A DNA stretch of 64,000 nucleotides from Nannochloris sp. 'desiccata'. Its lineage: Eukaryota; Chlorophyta; Trebouxiophyceae; Chlorellales; Chlorellaceae. Both the position numbers and the translations under genes were made by a program. Of this stretch, positions 32,129 through 43,082 are shown one piece after another. The DNA is taken from positions 372,001-436,000 of the forward strand of contig JAGTXX020000017.1 of NCBI GenBank assembly GCA_019044685.2, given 5' to 3'. A model generated the notes under the pieces. The model did not search any database, was not told where the DNA came from, and was given only the letters and a program-made list of their open reading frames with translations. Each line of letters begins with the position of its first letter. Position 1 is the stretch's first letter.

Positions 32129-34786
32129 ATGGCGAACAATCAGCAACTGCTGCGAGAGCTCGAGCAAGCATTAGCCTCTCAAGCAGCTCTAAAACAGCAG
32201 CGTGCTGATATTATACACACCGTAGCAACCTCTCCATCCAAGAAGAAAAAGGTACCAGCCCCAGCACCTCGTCCTCAGCCATCCAAAAAGCAGGGTCCTC
32301 CTAAACAGCAGCTCATTCCAGCTGGTCGCCATGCTGCTCAACAGAACTCGAAACCTTCTTCTAGAACTACTATCCCTGCCTTCCGACCCCCATCCCCTAC
32401 GGATTCTCAAGACACTATAGGTCGTGAAATAGACGCTGCTATTACTAAAAGCGTGGCTAATATGCTGCATACCCCTGTCCCTTCTCAACAACTAGGTCCT
32501 CGCATCGTCGCCTTGCCAGCACTAGCCAACGCTCGCGCCAGCCAACAACAACCACAGCAGCAAGAGCAGGCTTTGACCCCTCTATTCCTGACTGCTAAGC
32601 GCCGTAACATGCATTGCGAGCTCGATGAACCTGGCTATGGTGTCCCCTTCCCTCACAGAAAGCAGAAAGGCTTCTTTGCCAAGCTCTTTTCCTTTTCTTG
32701 CTTTGCACCTCGGCAAACCCGAGGAGGTGGAGGTCATGGCCCGCCTTCTCCATTTTTAATTCGTACTCCTACGCGTCCTCGTCCACTTAGCGCTAAAGTC
32801 ACTCCACCTACGCTTAAACTAACCTCTGAAATGGCACCCCTTAGGCAGAGTTTAGCATCTTTGAAGCCAGGGCTTGCTGCAGCAGCACTTGCTGATGGTG
32901 CACAGGGTTATAGCCGTGGTGTTCATGCCAGTGGCCATGGTATCAACTCTGCTACAGCAATTGCCCTTTCTGAGCAGCAGCAGCCTTTGAGCAGTGGCGG
33001 TACTCCTCCCACCCCTCAATTTGGCACTATTGCTGGAAATCTTGCCTTTCCTCCTAGAAATCGCGACACTTGGATCACTCAAGGCGACCACTTAAATGCT
33101 AGTACCCCTCAACATGAAGAACTGCATTCAGAGGCTTCTTTTGAGTCTTTGGAAGCAGAATTAAGTGATCATGAAGGTGGTTTGGTAACACCGGGGGCAG
33201 CGATGTATCGTCGGACTCCTGTAGCAGGAGCGGATGGACGCCCCTTAGTACAAAAACGTCACCAAGAAGAACAGGTTCCTGGTATGATGCCAGAACAATT
33301 GCAGCAGCAGCAGCAGCAACCGTCTCAGCTGCAGCGGCAGTCGTCTGAAATTAGAGGCACAGAGGAAGCCCATGCACAGGAGTTGCAATCTGCTTTGATT
33401 CAAGCGTTGTCTGTGCCTTTACCTCCTCAGGCTGGTCAAATGGGCCAAAGAAAACCTTCAAATGGTGGTGCCAAGCAGACTCAAGTCACTTTGGCTGCAC
33501 TGATGGATCCAAAAAACAACAACAGTTACTTTAAAAGTCACCACCACCTCCAGCAGCAGCAGCAGCAAGGTGGGTACTATCAAGATATTCGTAGCGCCCC
33601 TGTATCCCCCCAGAAGCGAGGTGGAGTAGTAGTTAACAGTAAGTCACCTCGACAGCAGCAGATTGCTGCTGCTCAAGTAGCACCTGTCGGGGCTTCGGCT
33701 GCTCCAATCCCTTCACTTCAAGAGCAGCAGCAACAATATCATCGCCCACAGGTTCAGTCTGCCCCTGCTTCCAGAGCTGTAAGCCCTTTACGTCAACCCA
33801 CTATCAAGCCCCGCATGACAAAAGCCTCTTCAGCACGTAGCGAGGCTACCCAGCGCCTTTTGGAAAATAGAAGAAAACGGGAAATGGCACACTTGGCAAA
33901 TCTGCACCCACGTGCAGCGAAAAGAAAAGAGGGATCTATGTTAAATCACAATCCTAGCCGTGGTTCTAGTATAAAGAGCGATGAAGTAATGCAAGTAAAG
34001 CGTCCCCGTAGCGCTCAAACCCACCCTTCTAATGATGAAATAACCGAGCAAGGACGGGTAGGTAAAGAAGAGGCAGTCAACATCGCTGCCGGTGCTGATG
34101 GGTACCACCTTCCTGCTGCAGGCACTCGAGCTGTCTTAAAGAAGATTCAACAGCAATATCCTAATATTTCTGCTGTTAATTCCCTTATCGTTCCTGATAA
34201 CAATAATTTAGCGGCCACTTCGATCCCTGTCCCGCCTCGCAGCCCCGGGTTTTATCAGATGCTTGAAAGGCTGGCACTAGGCATGAGCGTGGATCTGGCT
34301 CGAGTAGAGGAAGCAAAAAAACCTACGAAATCTTTCGTGCCTATGGAAGAGTCTTTCGTAGAAGAAGGTGGAGTGAAAAATAGTAATCAGAGCGACAGCA
34401 ACGCAGTGGCGACGTCAGCTGAAATGCAAAAGAGAGGCAGTATCAAAGAAGATGATGGGTTTGTCTTCAATCCTAATGCCTTGTTCTCTGGCAAAGCTGA
34501 GCTAAGCCCTTTGGTTAATGTGGCTGCACAGAAGTTGGTGAGCTTATCTGATGCTGTTGTAGCACGAAGTGCCAGCGGAAGTGTCGTTGCTACCAAGGAG
34601 GGAGAAGAAGTTCCTCCGAGCCCTCCTGCTGCTGCTGCTGACGTTGGCATTGCTGTGGATGCCTCTTCGAGCACCTTGCTCGGTCAGTTGATGGAATTAG
34701 AGCGAAGCTTAACTTTAAGTGATTTGGCCGCTTTGAGGCATGCTATTCGTAGAGAAGGCGGGGCTGCTGAGGCTTGGACAGAGTAA
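32129..34786 (+). CDS. large disordered Gln/Ser/Pro-rich protein, function unknown
   Basis: Single long exon, 885 aa, no recognised domain. It opens with a short helix (LLRELEQALASQAALKQQRA), then a Lys/Pro-rich stretch, a Cys-containing hydrophobic patch (KGFFAKLFSFSCFAPR near residue 190), several poly-Gln tracts (for example residues about 392-400 and 475-481), an Arg/Lys-rich segment (RLLENRRKREMAHLANLHPR) and a final helix LGQLMELERSLTLSDLAALR. Codon use matches its neighbours and the frame is long, so it is a real gene. Nuclear or RNP-associated function is possible but unsupported. Confidence 0.75.
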   Translation: MANNQQLLRELEQALASQAALKQQRADIIHTVATSPSKKKKVPAPAPRPQPSKKQGPPKQQLIPAGRHAAQQNSKPSSRTTIPAFRPPSPTDSQDTIGREIDAAITKSVANMLHTPVPSQQLGPRIVALPALANARASQQQPQQQEQALTPLFLTAKRRNMHCELDEPGYGVPFPHRKQKGFFAKLFSFSCFAPRQTRGGGGHGPPSPFLIRTPTRPRPLSAKVTPPTLKLTSEMAPLRQSLASLKPGLAAAALADGAQGYSRGVHASGHGINSATAIALSEQQQPLSSGGTPPTPQFGTIAGNLAFPPRNRDTWITQGDHLNASTPQHEELHSEASFESLEAELSDHEGGLVTPGAAMYRRTPVAGADGRPLVQKRHQEEQVPGMMPEQLQQQQQQPSQLQRQSSEIRGTEEAHAQELQSALIQALSVPLPPQAGQMGQRKPSNGGAKQTQVTLAALMDPKNNNSYFKSHHHLQQQQQQGGYYQDIRSAPVSPQKRGGVVVNSKSPRQQQIAAAQVAPVGASAAPIPSLQEQQQQYHRPQVQSAPASRAVSPLRQPTIKPRMTKASSARSEATQRLLENRRKREMAHLANLHPRAAKRKEGSMLNHNPSRGSSIKSDEVMQVKRPRSAQTHPSNDEITEQGRVGKEEAVNIAAGADGYHLPAAGTRAVLKKIQQQYPNISAVNSLIVPDNNNLAATSIPVPPRSPGFYQMLERLALGMSVDLARVEEAKKPTKSFVPMEESFVEEGGVKNSNQSDSNAVATSAEMQKRGSIKEDDGFVFNPNALFSGKAELSPLVNVAAQKLVSLSDAVVARSASGSVVATKEGEEVPPSPPAAAADVGIAVDASSSTLLGQLMELERSLTLSDLAALRHAIRREGGAAEAWTE

Positions 34787-35277
34787 AGAAACTCTCGAAA
34801 AAATAGAAGAGTAGGTAGAGTGCCGAAATAGCAATAGTAATATTAAGATTGAAATTCCATGTTGTTGTTTTTTATTTTGTACGATACGTACTTCTTTGAG
34901 TAGATTCATATTCTTGTTCATATACGTTGTTCTTACCATTTTTATCCAAGGCTGTTGTTGTTATCCTTGCTTGTTTTCTATTCTTTGACTAAGTTAGCGT
35001 CTCTTTGTAAGTCGAAGTATTCTAGCAGCAGTCCCACAAGGCAGCAAGCCGGCAGCAATTCTTTCTACCCAAGAACCCACTGACCGAAAAAGTCATCATG
35101 TCCCACGATGGCACCACGTTAGCACCGCAACATCCACCGTGACCGTCTGCAAGTCTCCTCTCGCCGTCGCCGCTTTCATTTTGTCTTTGATAAGAATTTT
35201 CTTTAATATTTGATCCCCTCCGTATCGGTTGTTGAAATAATTTACATATTTTAAGTAGAAGTTGACGGCCTGCAACG
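34787..35277. other. intergenic, OEP80 upstream region
   Basis: About 490 bp between plus-strand genes; TGTAA near 35006 may end the upstream transcript. No further feature. Confidence 0.5.
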
Positions 35278-37533
35278 ATGTTTTCTGCGTCGCGCAGGGC
35301 CAAAGCGAGGCGAACTAGCCAAGCTCATGATGGCACGATCGTTTCACAAAAGTTTGCAGCAAACGTTGCAGAGCAATGCAAGCAAGGGATTATGTGTGCA
35401 AACAATACCATGGCGAATATCGGCCAGGAAATTACACGACAATTGATTCATCTTGCTGTTGGTGATCACTCAATGATCTTTAATCCCAATAAAAAGCTAG
35501 CTGCACTTCCCAGACCTGCGCTTTTTGCCTCAGTTTCCTCTGCCCAACCCTCCAAATCTGAAGCTGTGGCACTCTTCCCTTCCAAGTTCAGGGCACGCAT
35601 GCCCGGTAAAAATTCTGGCAACGACTCTTCTTCTGATCCATCTTCCTCAGCTCAGACAGATCCTTCCTCTGACCCTAAAGGAAACAACGAAAAGAAGAAA
35701 GGGGAAGAAGACGAAGAACGCATCTTGATTAGTGAAGTAGACGTCTCTGGTGCTGATGGAGAGCTTCGTGAAGCAGTTCTTGCAGCATTGACTACCCGCC
35801 CAAACTTTGCCTATACCGTTCGAGAAGTTCAAGAAGACGTACAACGCGTTTTTGATACTGGATATTTCTCTACTTGCCGTCCTCGTGCAGAAGATACCCG
35901 TGATGGTGTCAGACTCACTGTAGAAGTCACTCCAAACCCTGAATTAAGGGGAGTTGTCTCCACAGGTGCTGCCCGTCTTCCACAAGCAATAATTCAAGAT
36001 GCCTTCCACGGAATGCGCGGCCGTACCTTGAATTATAATTCTTTAACTCGTGCAGTAGCCAAACTCAACAGCTGGTATGAAGAACACGGCGTTTTAGGCC
36101 AAGTAATTGACGTTGAGCTCGGACAAGGTGATGTCGCCCAAGTCAAAGTTGCCGAGGCCACTGTAAATCGAATTGCTTTACGTTATGTAGACCCAAAGAC
36201 TGGAGAAGCACGTGAAGAAGGGAAAACCAGACCTGATATCGTATTACGGCATCTTACCACCCAACCAGGGCAGGTCTACAACTTAAAACAAGCAAAAACT
36301 GATATTGAGGCCGTCTACTCGATGGGCCTTTTTGAAGATGTTTCAATTCGCCCTCAGCCAGCAGAAGGTTCTACAGTCGAAGCACCCCGTGTTGATCTAA
36401 CCCTGGAAGTGAAAGAAAGGAAGAAAACGGGAGGTTTAGCTGCTGGCGGAGGTATTTCTGCTGCGGGAGCTGCTTCTGAAGGGTCCTTGCCCGGCTTTGT
36501 AGGCACCCTCTCCTATTCTCAAAGAAATTTATTTGGCCTTGGACAACGCCTTGTCGCCTCTGCTGAAGTAGGTCAATTAGATAGCACATTCCGTATAGCA
36601 CATACTGATCCATGGGTACGAGGTGATGCGTACCGTACTTCCCGTACAATCTCTGCTCAAAATACTAAAGTCAGTGCTGCTCCGGTGCACGGTGTTGCAG
36701 CAGATGAAGCCTTTGATGCATCGAGTTCTCTTGGTGGTGGTACTGGTACCGGAGCAACAGCAGGAGGAGCTTCAGCATCAGGTACGACCACTACAACCGG
36801 TCCGGGAATTTATGTGACTCGTATAGTTAGCGGAGTAGAGTACGGACGACCTTTAGGCATGGGGTGGCAAGGCAGTCTTGGTGTTAATTGGCAACAAGCA
36901 AAGTGTGTCGATGACCATAATAGACCGTTATTGCAAGATATGTACGGAGGCACATTAATGATCAATCGTGGTGGAAAGGGTAGGGATACCATGGCTTTAG
37001 GAACCATCAGAGTGGCTTATAATGCTCCATCTGGAGACACAGAGCTGGTGGCGTCCATGGAGCAAGCCGTACCGTTACAACGTGATTGGCTTAATTTTAA
37101 TAGATTCACTCTCCGTGCAGATAAGGGCATTCCATTAGGCCCCTTGCGGTTATGGGTTTCTGCGAAAGGCGGTGCTATTGTAGGTGATCTGCCCCCTTAT
37201 GAGGCCTTCCCCATTGGCGGTACAAATTCTGTCCGAGGATACAACGAAGGCGGCGTCGGTTCTGGGCGCAATTACGTAAGCGGTACTGCTGAAATTCATT
37301 TTCCGTTGATTCAAAGCTTACAAGGAAGTTTATTTTGTGATTATGGCTCTGATTTGGGGAGTGGACACACAGTGCCAGGGGATCCTGCGGGGTCAAGGCA
37401 AAAGCCCGGAGCGGGTTTTGGTGGCGGTGCTGGAGTTAGATTTGATACTCCGATTGGACCCTTACGGTTGGAGTATGCAATGAATGATGCGAAAAAGAGA
37501 CGATTCCATTTAGGAATTGGTAGTCATGGCTAG
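35278..37533 (+). CDS. OEP80: OEP80/Toc75-V-type Omp85 chloroplast outer-envelope protein
   Basis: Single exon, 751 aa. Residues 1-155 are a basic then Ser/Asp/Lys-rich leader. POTRA-type repeats follow from about 158: RILISEVDVSGADGELREAV with VQRVFDTGYFSTCRP, then AVAKLNSWYEEHGVLGQVID, then DIEAVYSMGLFEDVSIRPQP. The 16-strand barrel starts near 395 (GFVGTLSYSQRNLFGLGQRL) and carries the conserved late motif FPIGGTNSVRGYNEGGVGSG and the C-terminal GPLRLEYAMND. OEP80 is proposed to insert beta-barrels into the plastid outer envelope. A Gly/Ser/Thr/Ala-rich insertion of about 40 residues (near 480-515) sits in a barrel loop. Confidence 0.93.
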   Translation: MFSASRRAKARRTSQAHDGTIVSQKFAANVAEQCKQGIMCANNTMANIGQEITRQLIHLAVGDHSMIFNPNKKLAALPRPALFASVSSAQPSKSEAVALFPSKFRARMPGKNSGNDSSSDPSSSAQTDPSSDPKGNNEKKKGEEDEERILISEVDVSGADGELREAVLAALTTRPNFAYTVREVQEDVQRVFDTGYFSTCRPRAEDTRDGVRLTVEVTPNPELRGVVSTGAARLPQAIIQDAFHGMRGRTLNYNSLTRAVAKLNSWYEEHGVLGQVIDVELGQGDVAQVKVAEATVNRIALRYVDPKTGEAREEGKTRPDIVLRHLTTQPGQVYNLKQAKTDIEAVYSMGLFEDVSIRPQPAEGSTVEAPRVDLTLEVKERKKTGGLAAGGGISAAGAASEGSLPGFVGTLSYSQRNLFGLGQRLVASAEVGQLDSTFRIAHTDPWVRGDAYRTSRTISAQNTKVSAAPVHGVAADEAFDASSSLGGGTGTGATAGGASASGTTTTTGPGIYVTRIVSGVEYGRPLGMGWQGSLGVNWQQAKCVDDHNRPLLQDMYGGTLMINRGGKGRDTMALGTIRVAYNAPSGDTELVASMEQAVPLQRDWLNFNRFTLRADKGIPLGPLRLWVSAKGGAIVGDLPPYEAFPIGGTNSVRGYNEGGVGSGRNYVSGTAEIHFPLIQSLQGSLFCDYGSDLGSGHTVPGDPAGSRQKPGAGFGGGAGVRFDTPIGPLRLEYAMNDAKKRRFHLGIGSHG

Positions 37534-39385
37534 AAAAGTTGAGATTTGAATGATCCTTCTTAGGTCGTTTAGAGGAGTACCAAAAGCGTTTGTCTCAATC
37601 AATCTGTTTTCAAGCCAGCAAAGCGAGTGAGTGAGCATGTAGTGCTGTTTCGTGTGTGTGTTTCATTTCTACCTTTTTTTCTGCATTTCTTTGTGTGCCT
37701 GCGTTGTGCTTCTGTGTAATAAGATTTTTCTATTCAATGGGTATTACTTACAAGGGGATGCAAAGGGGTGCGGGAAAATAACGGGCAAAATCTACACTAC
37801 ACGACACTATCTATTTTCCAAGTATCAATGGATGGGGGTCTGAACTTGTTTATATTTACCGTACCATTAGTTCAGTAAAAAGGGGGGAACGGGGGAATGC
37901 AGGGGCAAGAGGGAGGTAGATTTACCTTACTGAGTAGTCAGTAAGCAGTTAAATTCCAGCTTAAAGTTTTGCAAATATAGCAGGAATAAAAAAAATTGGC
38001 AGAAAACTCAGCATTTGTATTGCATTATGTTATTTCAAGGGAAAGCAGAGGGGAGAATGATTGCAAAACCAAGCTGTTTTGGGAACTATCACTCCCAATG
38101 CGGGGAGAAAATTAAGCAAATACATGCTATTAGTAAGTTATATTTTTGAATGAACGAATGAATCTTCTATGCAGAGAAGAAATTAAGCAAGGGCATAGCA
38201 TGTAATTAGCATGTAAGGAGACAAGGGTTATTGATGCATCCGAAAACTTGAGGGAAAAGAAAGCTTGTTTCAAGCTTATTTTTGGGGGTGGGGGTGGGGG
38301 GAAGAAAGAGGATTGATACTCTTTGTTTTACTTTCAAAAGGGGGGAAAGAAAGAAAGAAAACGCTACACCGCTTTTGCTACTAATTATAGACTTAGAGTT
38401 GTCTAGTATGGATCATTTAATTAATGATACGACATGAAATAAAGGATTTAATTAGTACCAACATGTAATTTTAGATTATATTAGATTGTGTTGATAGCGG
38501 GCTCAATCAAATTGTAGGTTAGGGTAAAGCTCATTCTTGGGGGAAAAGGGGGACAAGGGGGGGGGGGGGGGGGAAGTTAAAATCAATTTTTATCAATATC
38601 TGTGGGTGATGTAGCGAGAGAAAATCTTCCTAAAAACCAAAGTAAATAGAACTCAATGGGGTATTCATAAAAATAAGAAAGAATGAAAAAAATAAAGAGT
38701 TAATAGAGATTTTGATGAAATTGGAAAAACATTATGCGGTGTTGTCGATTTAAGCTGTTGTTTAGTAATACAAGAAAGCCTCAGAAAGGTTGGTAAGTTA
38801 AGGGAAGGGTGCTCGGAACCCCGAGCCTATGAAAAATAATAGAGAAGTCCAAAGGGGGTGGAGAATCAAAGTAGTTCTGGAAAAGGATGGAGTAAGTATA
38901 TCTACAACGAGGTTTTCAATACGTTGCAACAAGCGACAGCAGGCAAGAGAGAGGTAAGAAGAGACACAGAAACTTGAAATAGTAAAGAAAAACAGTGAAG
39001 TGTACTGTCGGAAAGTTGTTTCACTCTGTACACCAACACCGGTAACGCAAGGGGGGGGGGGGGAGAAGGGCAAAGTAGAAAGGTAAAACAATAAGAAACT
39101 CAATTTTGTTCAAATAAAAAGAAGCCTCAAAGGAACCAAGTTGCATTTACGCCATAGGAGGCAAAGGAGGAGGCTTCCGTAAGGGAAAAAGCTAAGAAAA
39201 AAAACCTTAAAACAAAAAAGACTAGCTATGTAGAGCACAACACTCAACGCTCTATAGTACAACTAAAAGTAAGAAACTAGAAGGAAAACAATCAATTATG
39301 GCAATCATCTACACTGGGAAAGTAAACTACGAGTCATTAATGCGACTCTATTACTAAGAAAACAAAACAAATAAAAGGAAATTCT
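37534..39385. other. 1.85-kb G-rich intergenic spacer with poly-G runs
   Basis: No supported gene on either strand. The plus strand is purine- and G-rich with runs at 38282-38301 (GGGGGTGGGGGTGGGGGG), 38557-38573 (17 G) and 39051-39063 (13 G). TGTAA at about 37717 may terminate the OEP80 transcript. A 101-aa minus frame at 38798-39103 has no recognisable features. Confidence 0.55.
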
Positions 39386-40357
39386 CTACTTCCCTTCTTC
39401 AGGAGGAGGCGAGTCGGCATCGCTCGCGGCGTCCTCAGGACGGGGTGCTAAAAGCGCGCCTTGAGCCCCTGTTAAAGAATCAGCACCTGTCAAGAGACTC
39501 ACTTCAGGGGTAATACACGTGAGTGCCGCCACGCCAGGAGGAGTTAAGGGTCTAGGAGTAGAAAACGCAGCACAAGGATGGCTAGCAAGCGACATGTTTT
39601 TGGTAGTGACGTTGCGAAGACAGGTAGCAAAATGCTGCATTTCTTTTAAAGAAGGGAACGATAAAGCGATTTCTGCGCCCCAGATAGCCATATTTATGGT
39701 GGTATCAAATAGAATCTCGGTAGCAAGGCCACGAGAGCAAGCTATCAGTGAGTCGTCCACATCATCTCGGAGAGAGTAGCGATAAGGAGCTGTGTCAAGA
39801 CGGGCACGTTTAATCTTAGGAGAGGGATGTTCGTAGGAGATATATAAGGTTAGTGGTTGATCAGGGCTACATGAGGGTGTGCGAAGAGAGGAATAAGTTC
39901 CAGTGTCTGAGCGCTCGGCTGTGAAGAGGGACATGGAGGAATGGGCTGGAAGACCATTTCCATTTAAAGTGGCTAGAGTGCCCTGGAAGAGGAAACACGG
40001 ATCAAAGCCACCAGTAGCCTTTATCACAGAGGTGATGCGGAACAGTTTAAGCGGTTCTATTGTCTTTTTTTCGCGATTACCTGGATGACGAGAAAATAAG
40101 GGGTATGAAGAGTTTAGTAGCTATTCCGGAGTTAAGGGCTGCAAATATCGTTTAGGTGTTTTGAAGTAATTGCTGGGTGCTGTATCTTTAGCTTGGAACA
40201 GCATAAGAAAGGGAATAATAGAAACATGCTGTCATTTTCAAGATCACTTGCTGCGTTGAGCCCAAACCGTGGACTTTGGCAACTCACCATGCCTATAGTT
40301 TAGTAGATCCGACGATTCTTCACTACTTGCTATGCTTTGATGGCTTATGGAACACAT
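39386..40357 (-). CDS. unknown protein with a possible PH/WH1-like fold
   Basis: Two exons, complement(39386..40080, 40288..40357), 254 aa. The 70-nt first exon starts ATG at 40357 (MCSISHQSIASSEESSDLL). Donor CATG|GTGAGT and acceptor CATCCAG|GTAATCG join as RHGNREKK in frame, and the intron has a near-perfect branch point (CTACTAAAC). The core reads KLFRITSVIKATGGFDPCFL, FQGTLATLNGNG, LTLYISYEH, YRYSLRDD and AEIALSFPSLKEMQHFATCL, a strand-rich body ending in an amphipathic helix as in PH/EVH1/Ran-binding folds. The tail is Pro/Asp/Glu-rich. I do not recognise an orthologue. Confidence 0.6.
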
Positions 40358-40711
40358 TGAGAAAAGGTTGATGGCTCTTCACTAAATGGCACCAAGCTGG
40401 GGCTTTCTCTAATGCTTGATATGATTTATTATGCTTGGTATGTTAAAGATATCAATGTTATAAAGACTAGTTCGCAGGAAGTGACAATCTAGGTTGCTAG
40501 AGCGGCGTCCGACTGAAGGACCATTAACTCTCCTAAACTTTCGTCATGGCTTCAAATCGGCTTTCTTAAATCCACACGTGCCTTTTCACAAAGCTAACCG
40601 GGGTTTAAAACCTATTCAGTGGGTTTTACACTTGCAAATATCAGTATAAAAGTTTCAACACATCCGATATTCCAAAGTAAAACTTAAAATTTTACACGCA
40701 CTGTTTCTCAC
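40358..40711. other. intergenic
   Basis: About 350 bp: promoter of the 40357 gene and 3' flank of the GGCT-like gene. Nothing else seen. Confidence 0.5.
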
Positions 40712-41557
40712 TCACCCAGCATACCGCTGAGCGAGCGACGGCGGTGGTAACTCATCCATGATTTCAGGGTTCTTTTCCAGCCATTCACGCACAGTAGTCG
40801 TTCTATCAGCAAGCACTGTACCATCTAAAAAGCTTGCTTCAGCTATTGAACCTAGTTTCGTTGCAGCCAACACGCAATGCCTCAAATAGACTCTACACGG
40901 CAACACATCGTCTCTCCATATACTAGTTAGGCCATGCTTTCCATATCTTCGCTCCCATTCTTCAGGTGGACACCGTGTTTGACGGTAATTTTCATCAGTA
41001 TTACGTGCGCAAATCACTGCTGGGCGGTCTTCTTTAGCAGGACTTCCATTACTTCTGTTTAATTGATGGGTCACTACGGCGCAGAATCGAAACTCATGTT
41101 CCCGTTGAATGAACGCTCGAATTACGTCAGGATTACCAGCGTCGATTTCAAATAAAGTGACGACGATCTCAGAATCAGCGTGTGGTTCGACACTTAAGCT
41201 TGATATTTCTTTTGTTTCGGGGCGGGCTATGCCACGGTCGAAAAAGATGGAACAACCGTGGCCAAAGAGACGTCTATAACCACTTACGTGCCCCAATCTA
41301 AAGTTTTGTAACTCTGGAAAAGTTGATCTAGCGCTCGTTTCGGATAATAAGCTTCCAAAGCCAGCAACTGTGAGGAGATTATTTTCACAGATGACGTCGG
41401 CGAAATCATCCGTCAATTCCGTTCCGTGGCGAACAGCATTGGAGGAACTGCCGGCATTTATGGAGTCAATATTGCGTGTTTTTGCTATTGAGGCTCTAGA
41501 GAGAGTTGATCGCTGAAAAAAAGATAGATTCTTAGAAGAGATCATTTTTTTTTTCAA
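40712..41557 (-). CDS. gamma-glutamylcyclotransferase-fold (GGCT/AIG2-like) protein
   Basis: Single exon, 281 aa. After about 55 Ser/Arg-rich residues that could be a targeting peptide comes the fold's entry motif TVAGFGSLLSE (GGCT: xxYGSxL), then FRLGHVSGYRRLFGHGCSIF, IARPETKEISSLSVEPHADS and REHEFRFCAVV, where a Glu in the usual catalytic position is visible. The closest recollection is a set of algal and plant GGCT-like proteins of unknown substrate. Glutathione-derived gamma-glutamyl substrates are plausible but not shown. It is divergent from the bZIP gene with about 200 bp between them. Confidence 0.65.
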   Translation of the reverse strand: MKKKMISSKNLSFFQRSTLSRASIAKTRNIDSINAGSSSNAVRHGTELTDDFADVICENNLLTVAGFGSLLSETSARSTFPELQNFRLGHVSGYRRLFGHGCSIFFDRGIARPETKEISSLSVEPHADSEIVVTLFEIDAGNPDVIRAFIQREHEFRFCAVVTHQLNRSNGSPAKEDRPAVICARNTDENYRQTRCPPEEWERRYGKHGLTSIWRDDVLPCRVYLRHCVLAATKLGSIAEASFLDGTVLADRTTTVREWLEKNPEIMDELPPPSLAQRYAG

Positions 41558-41763
41558 GATGGCCAGATTGGCTAGGTCTCAACGGTGAGCTCTAAGCAAG
41601 CAACATCGATAGATGTGTTTGTGATTGTATTATTAAAATAGCTGCGCGTGTAAGTTTTTCATCTATAGCGATGCTATCTCATTTCCCTCCCCCTGCGCGC
41701 TTAAAGTTCAAAACCTGCTCGGTTATCTGGAGCTTGAGCCACTTCCTGCTGTCTTTTTCTACT

Positions 41764-43082
41764 ATGGATATCCCACCCAATAGTAGTGGGATGAGCGCCG
41801 AGGGGTTGCGTGTTGCACTCCGCGAAGCTGATCGAGGCCCGATCCTTGGGACGACCCACCTCGCTGCAGGGCATGAAGACGCTAAGATGGACGCTGAAGA
41901 TAAAGATGATCATATAGTTGATCGCTTGCACGCGCTGCTGAGCAATACACGCGCTCAGCTGGCTAGAGCAGTCGAAGAAGCAAATCAGCTCCAAGCATGG
42001 AGCAGCGACGAGGTAAGCACAGTCCAAGGACTTCTGCGCAACTATAGTGAGCTTAAGACCACCACCTTGTACTAAACGCACTCTATGTTCCGCAGGAGGG
42101 AGCTGATAATCATCCTTCTGGCACTGCCAGGGTTGAGGAACCAGATGCAGAGGCACTTGCCAAGATGTCAACAAAAGAACGAGAAGCTGTCATCAAGTGA
42201 GTGGTAGTTTTTCTAGTTATGGTTCTAAGTACCTATTATATTGCTGAAGAAAATTGCCCAAAGCAGTCTTCTTTCAACAAATTAATTTTCAACATGCGAC
42301 AACGCTCCTCCCCCCACCCCCACTTGATGATCTTACACCTAGTTTCAAATATTCCCCTTTTTTGTAGACGAGCAAGGAATCGTGAAGCAGCACGCCGTAG
42401 TCGCCAACGCAAGAACGAGCGTATCAACCAGCTGTGCAAGGATATAAAAACGCTGCAACAAGAAAATGTTGTTCTGTTAAAATGCATTGAAGATTTCACC
42501 AAAAAAGCAATTGATTCAAAAGAACACCAGCTCCGAATGAAGGAGCAGCTGGCCGCATTAGCCACTACTAGTACCGGGATAGATACAGCATCATTATTAG
42601 CGCAGTATCAAGATGATTCAATGCTGCTACCGATGGAGGTTGAGGATGCATCAGAGACGCAGCGGCAGCAGCCACAAATGGGCACCACAGGCGCCGCTGG
42701 CCCTTCCTCTTCTTCTCTTCCTGCTGCGTTTCCAAACAGAGCCTCTCTTGTGGCTGGTTTATCTCTCCCTTCCCTCGCAGAGCTTCAAAATTTGCAAAGC
42801 ACAGAAGCTGCAGGTGGCGGTCAGCTCACGGCTCGTGGCGGTGGCACTTTGAGTGCCCGTGGTGCAGCAGTAGCGGAGCATATAGCTATGTTGTCCAAAG
42901 AAAATTCACCTCGTGATGATGAGATTGATCTTGCAGTTGGTACAGGAGGGACCACAGCAGGCGCAGCAGCAGTACTACTTCCTACAGCAACTCCCACGAC
43001 AGTGGTGGAGGCAATGCCAGATGGTAGCAGTGTAGATTTTAATATGCTATTTGGTGCTTGGGATGGATCTGATAAAAAATAA
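41764..43082 (+). CDS. bZIP transcription factor
   Basis: Three exons, join(41764..42012, 42096..42196, 42368..43082), 354 aa. The exon 2-3 junction falls in the DNA-binding basic region and produces KRARNREAARRSRQRKNERI, with the invariant N-x7-R. A leucine zipper-like heptad array follows (INQLCKDIKTLQQENVVLLK). The C-terminal 200 residues are Gly/Ala/Thr-rich with short acidic patches, a likely activation region. It is a nuclear DNA-binding dimer; target site and pathway cannot be read from the sequence. The frame is open upstream to 41671, but that stretch reads like 5' UTR. Confidence 0.9.

Noticed and set aside
38798..39103. 101-aa minus-strand frame
   Set aside because: Low complexity (reverse of the G/A-rich spacer), no start context, splice sites or recognisable motif.
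39386..40027. Translation start at GTG 40027
   Set aside because: Coding sequence continues upstream to a good acceptor and an ATG exon at 40357.
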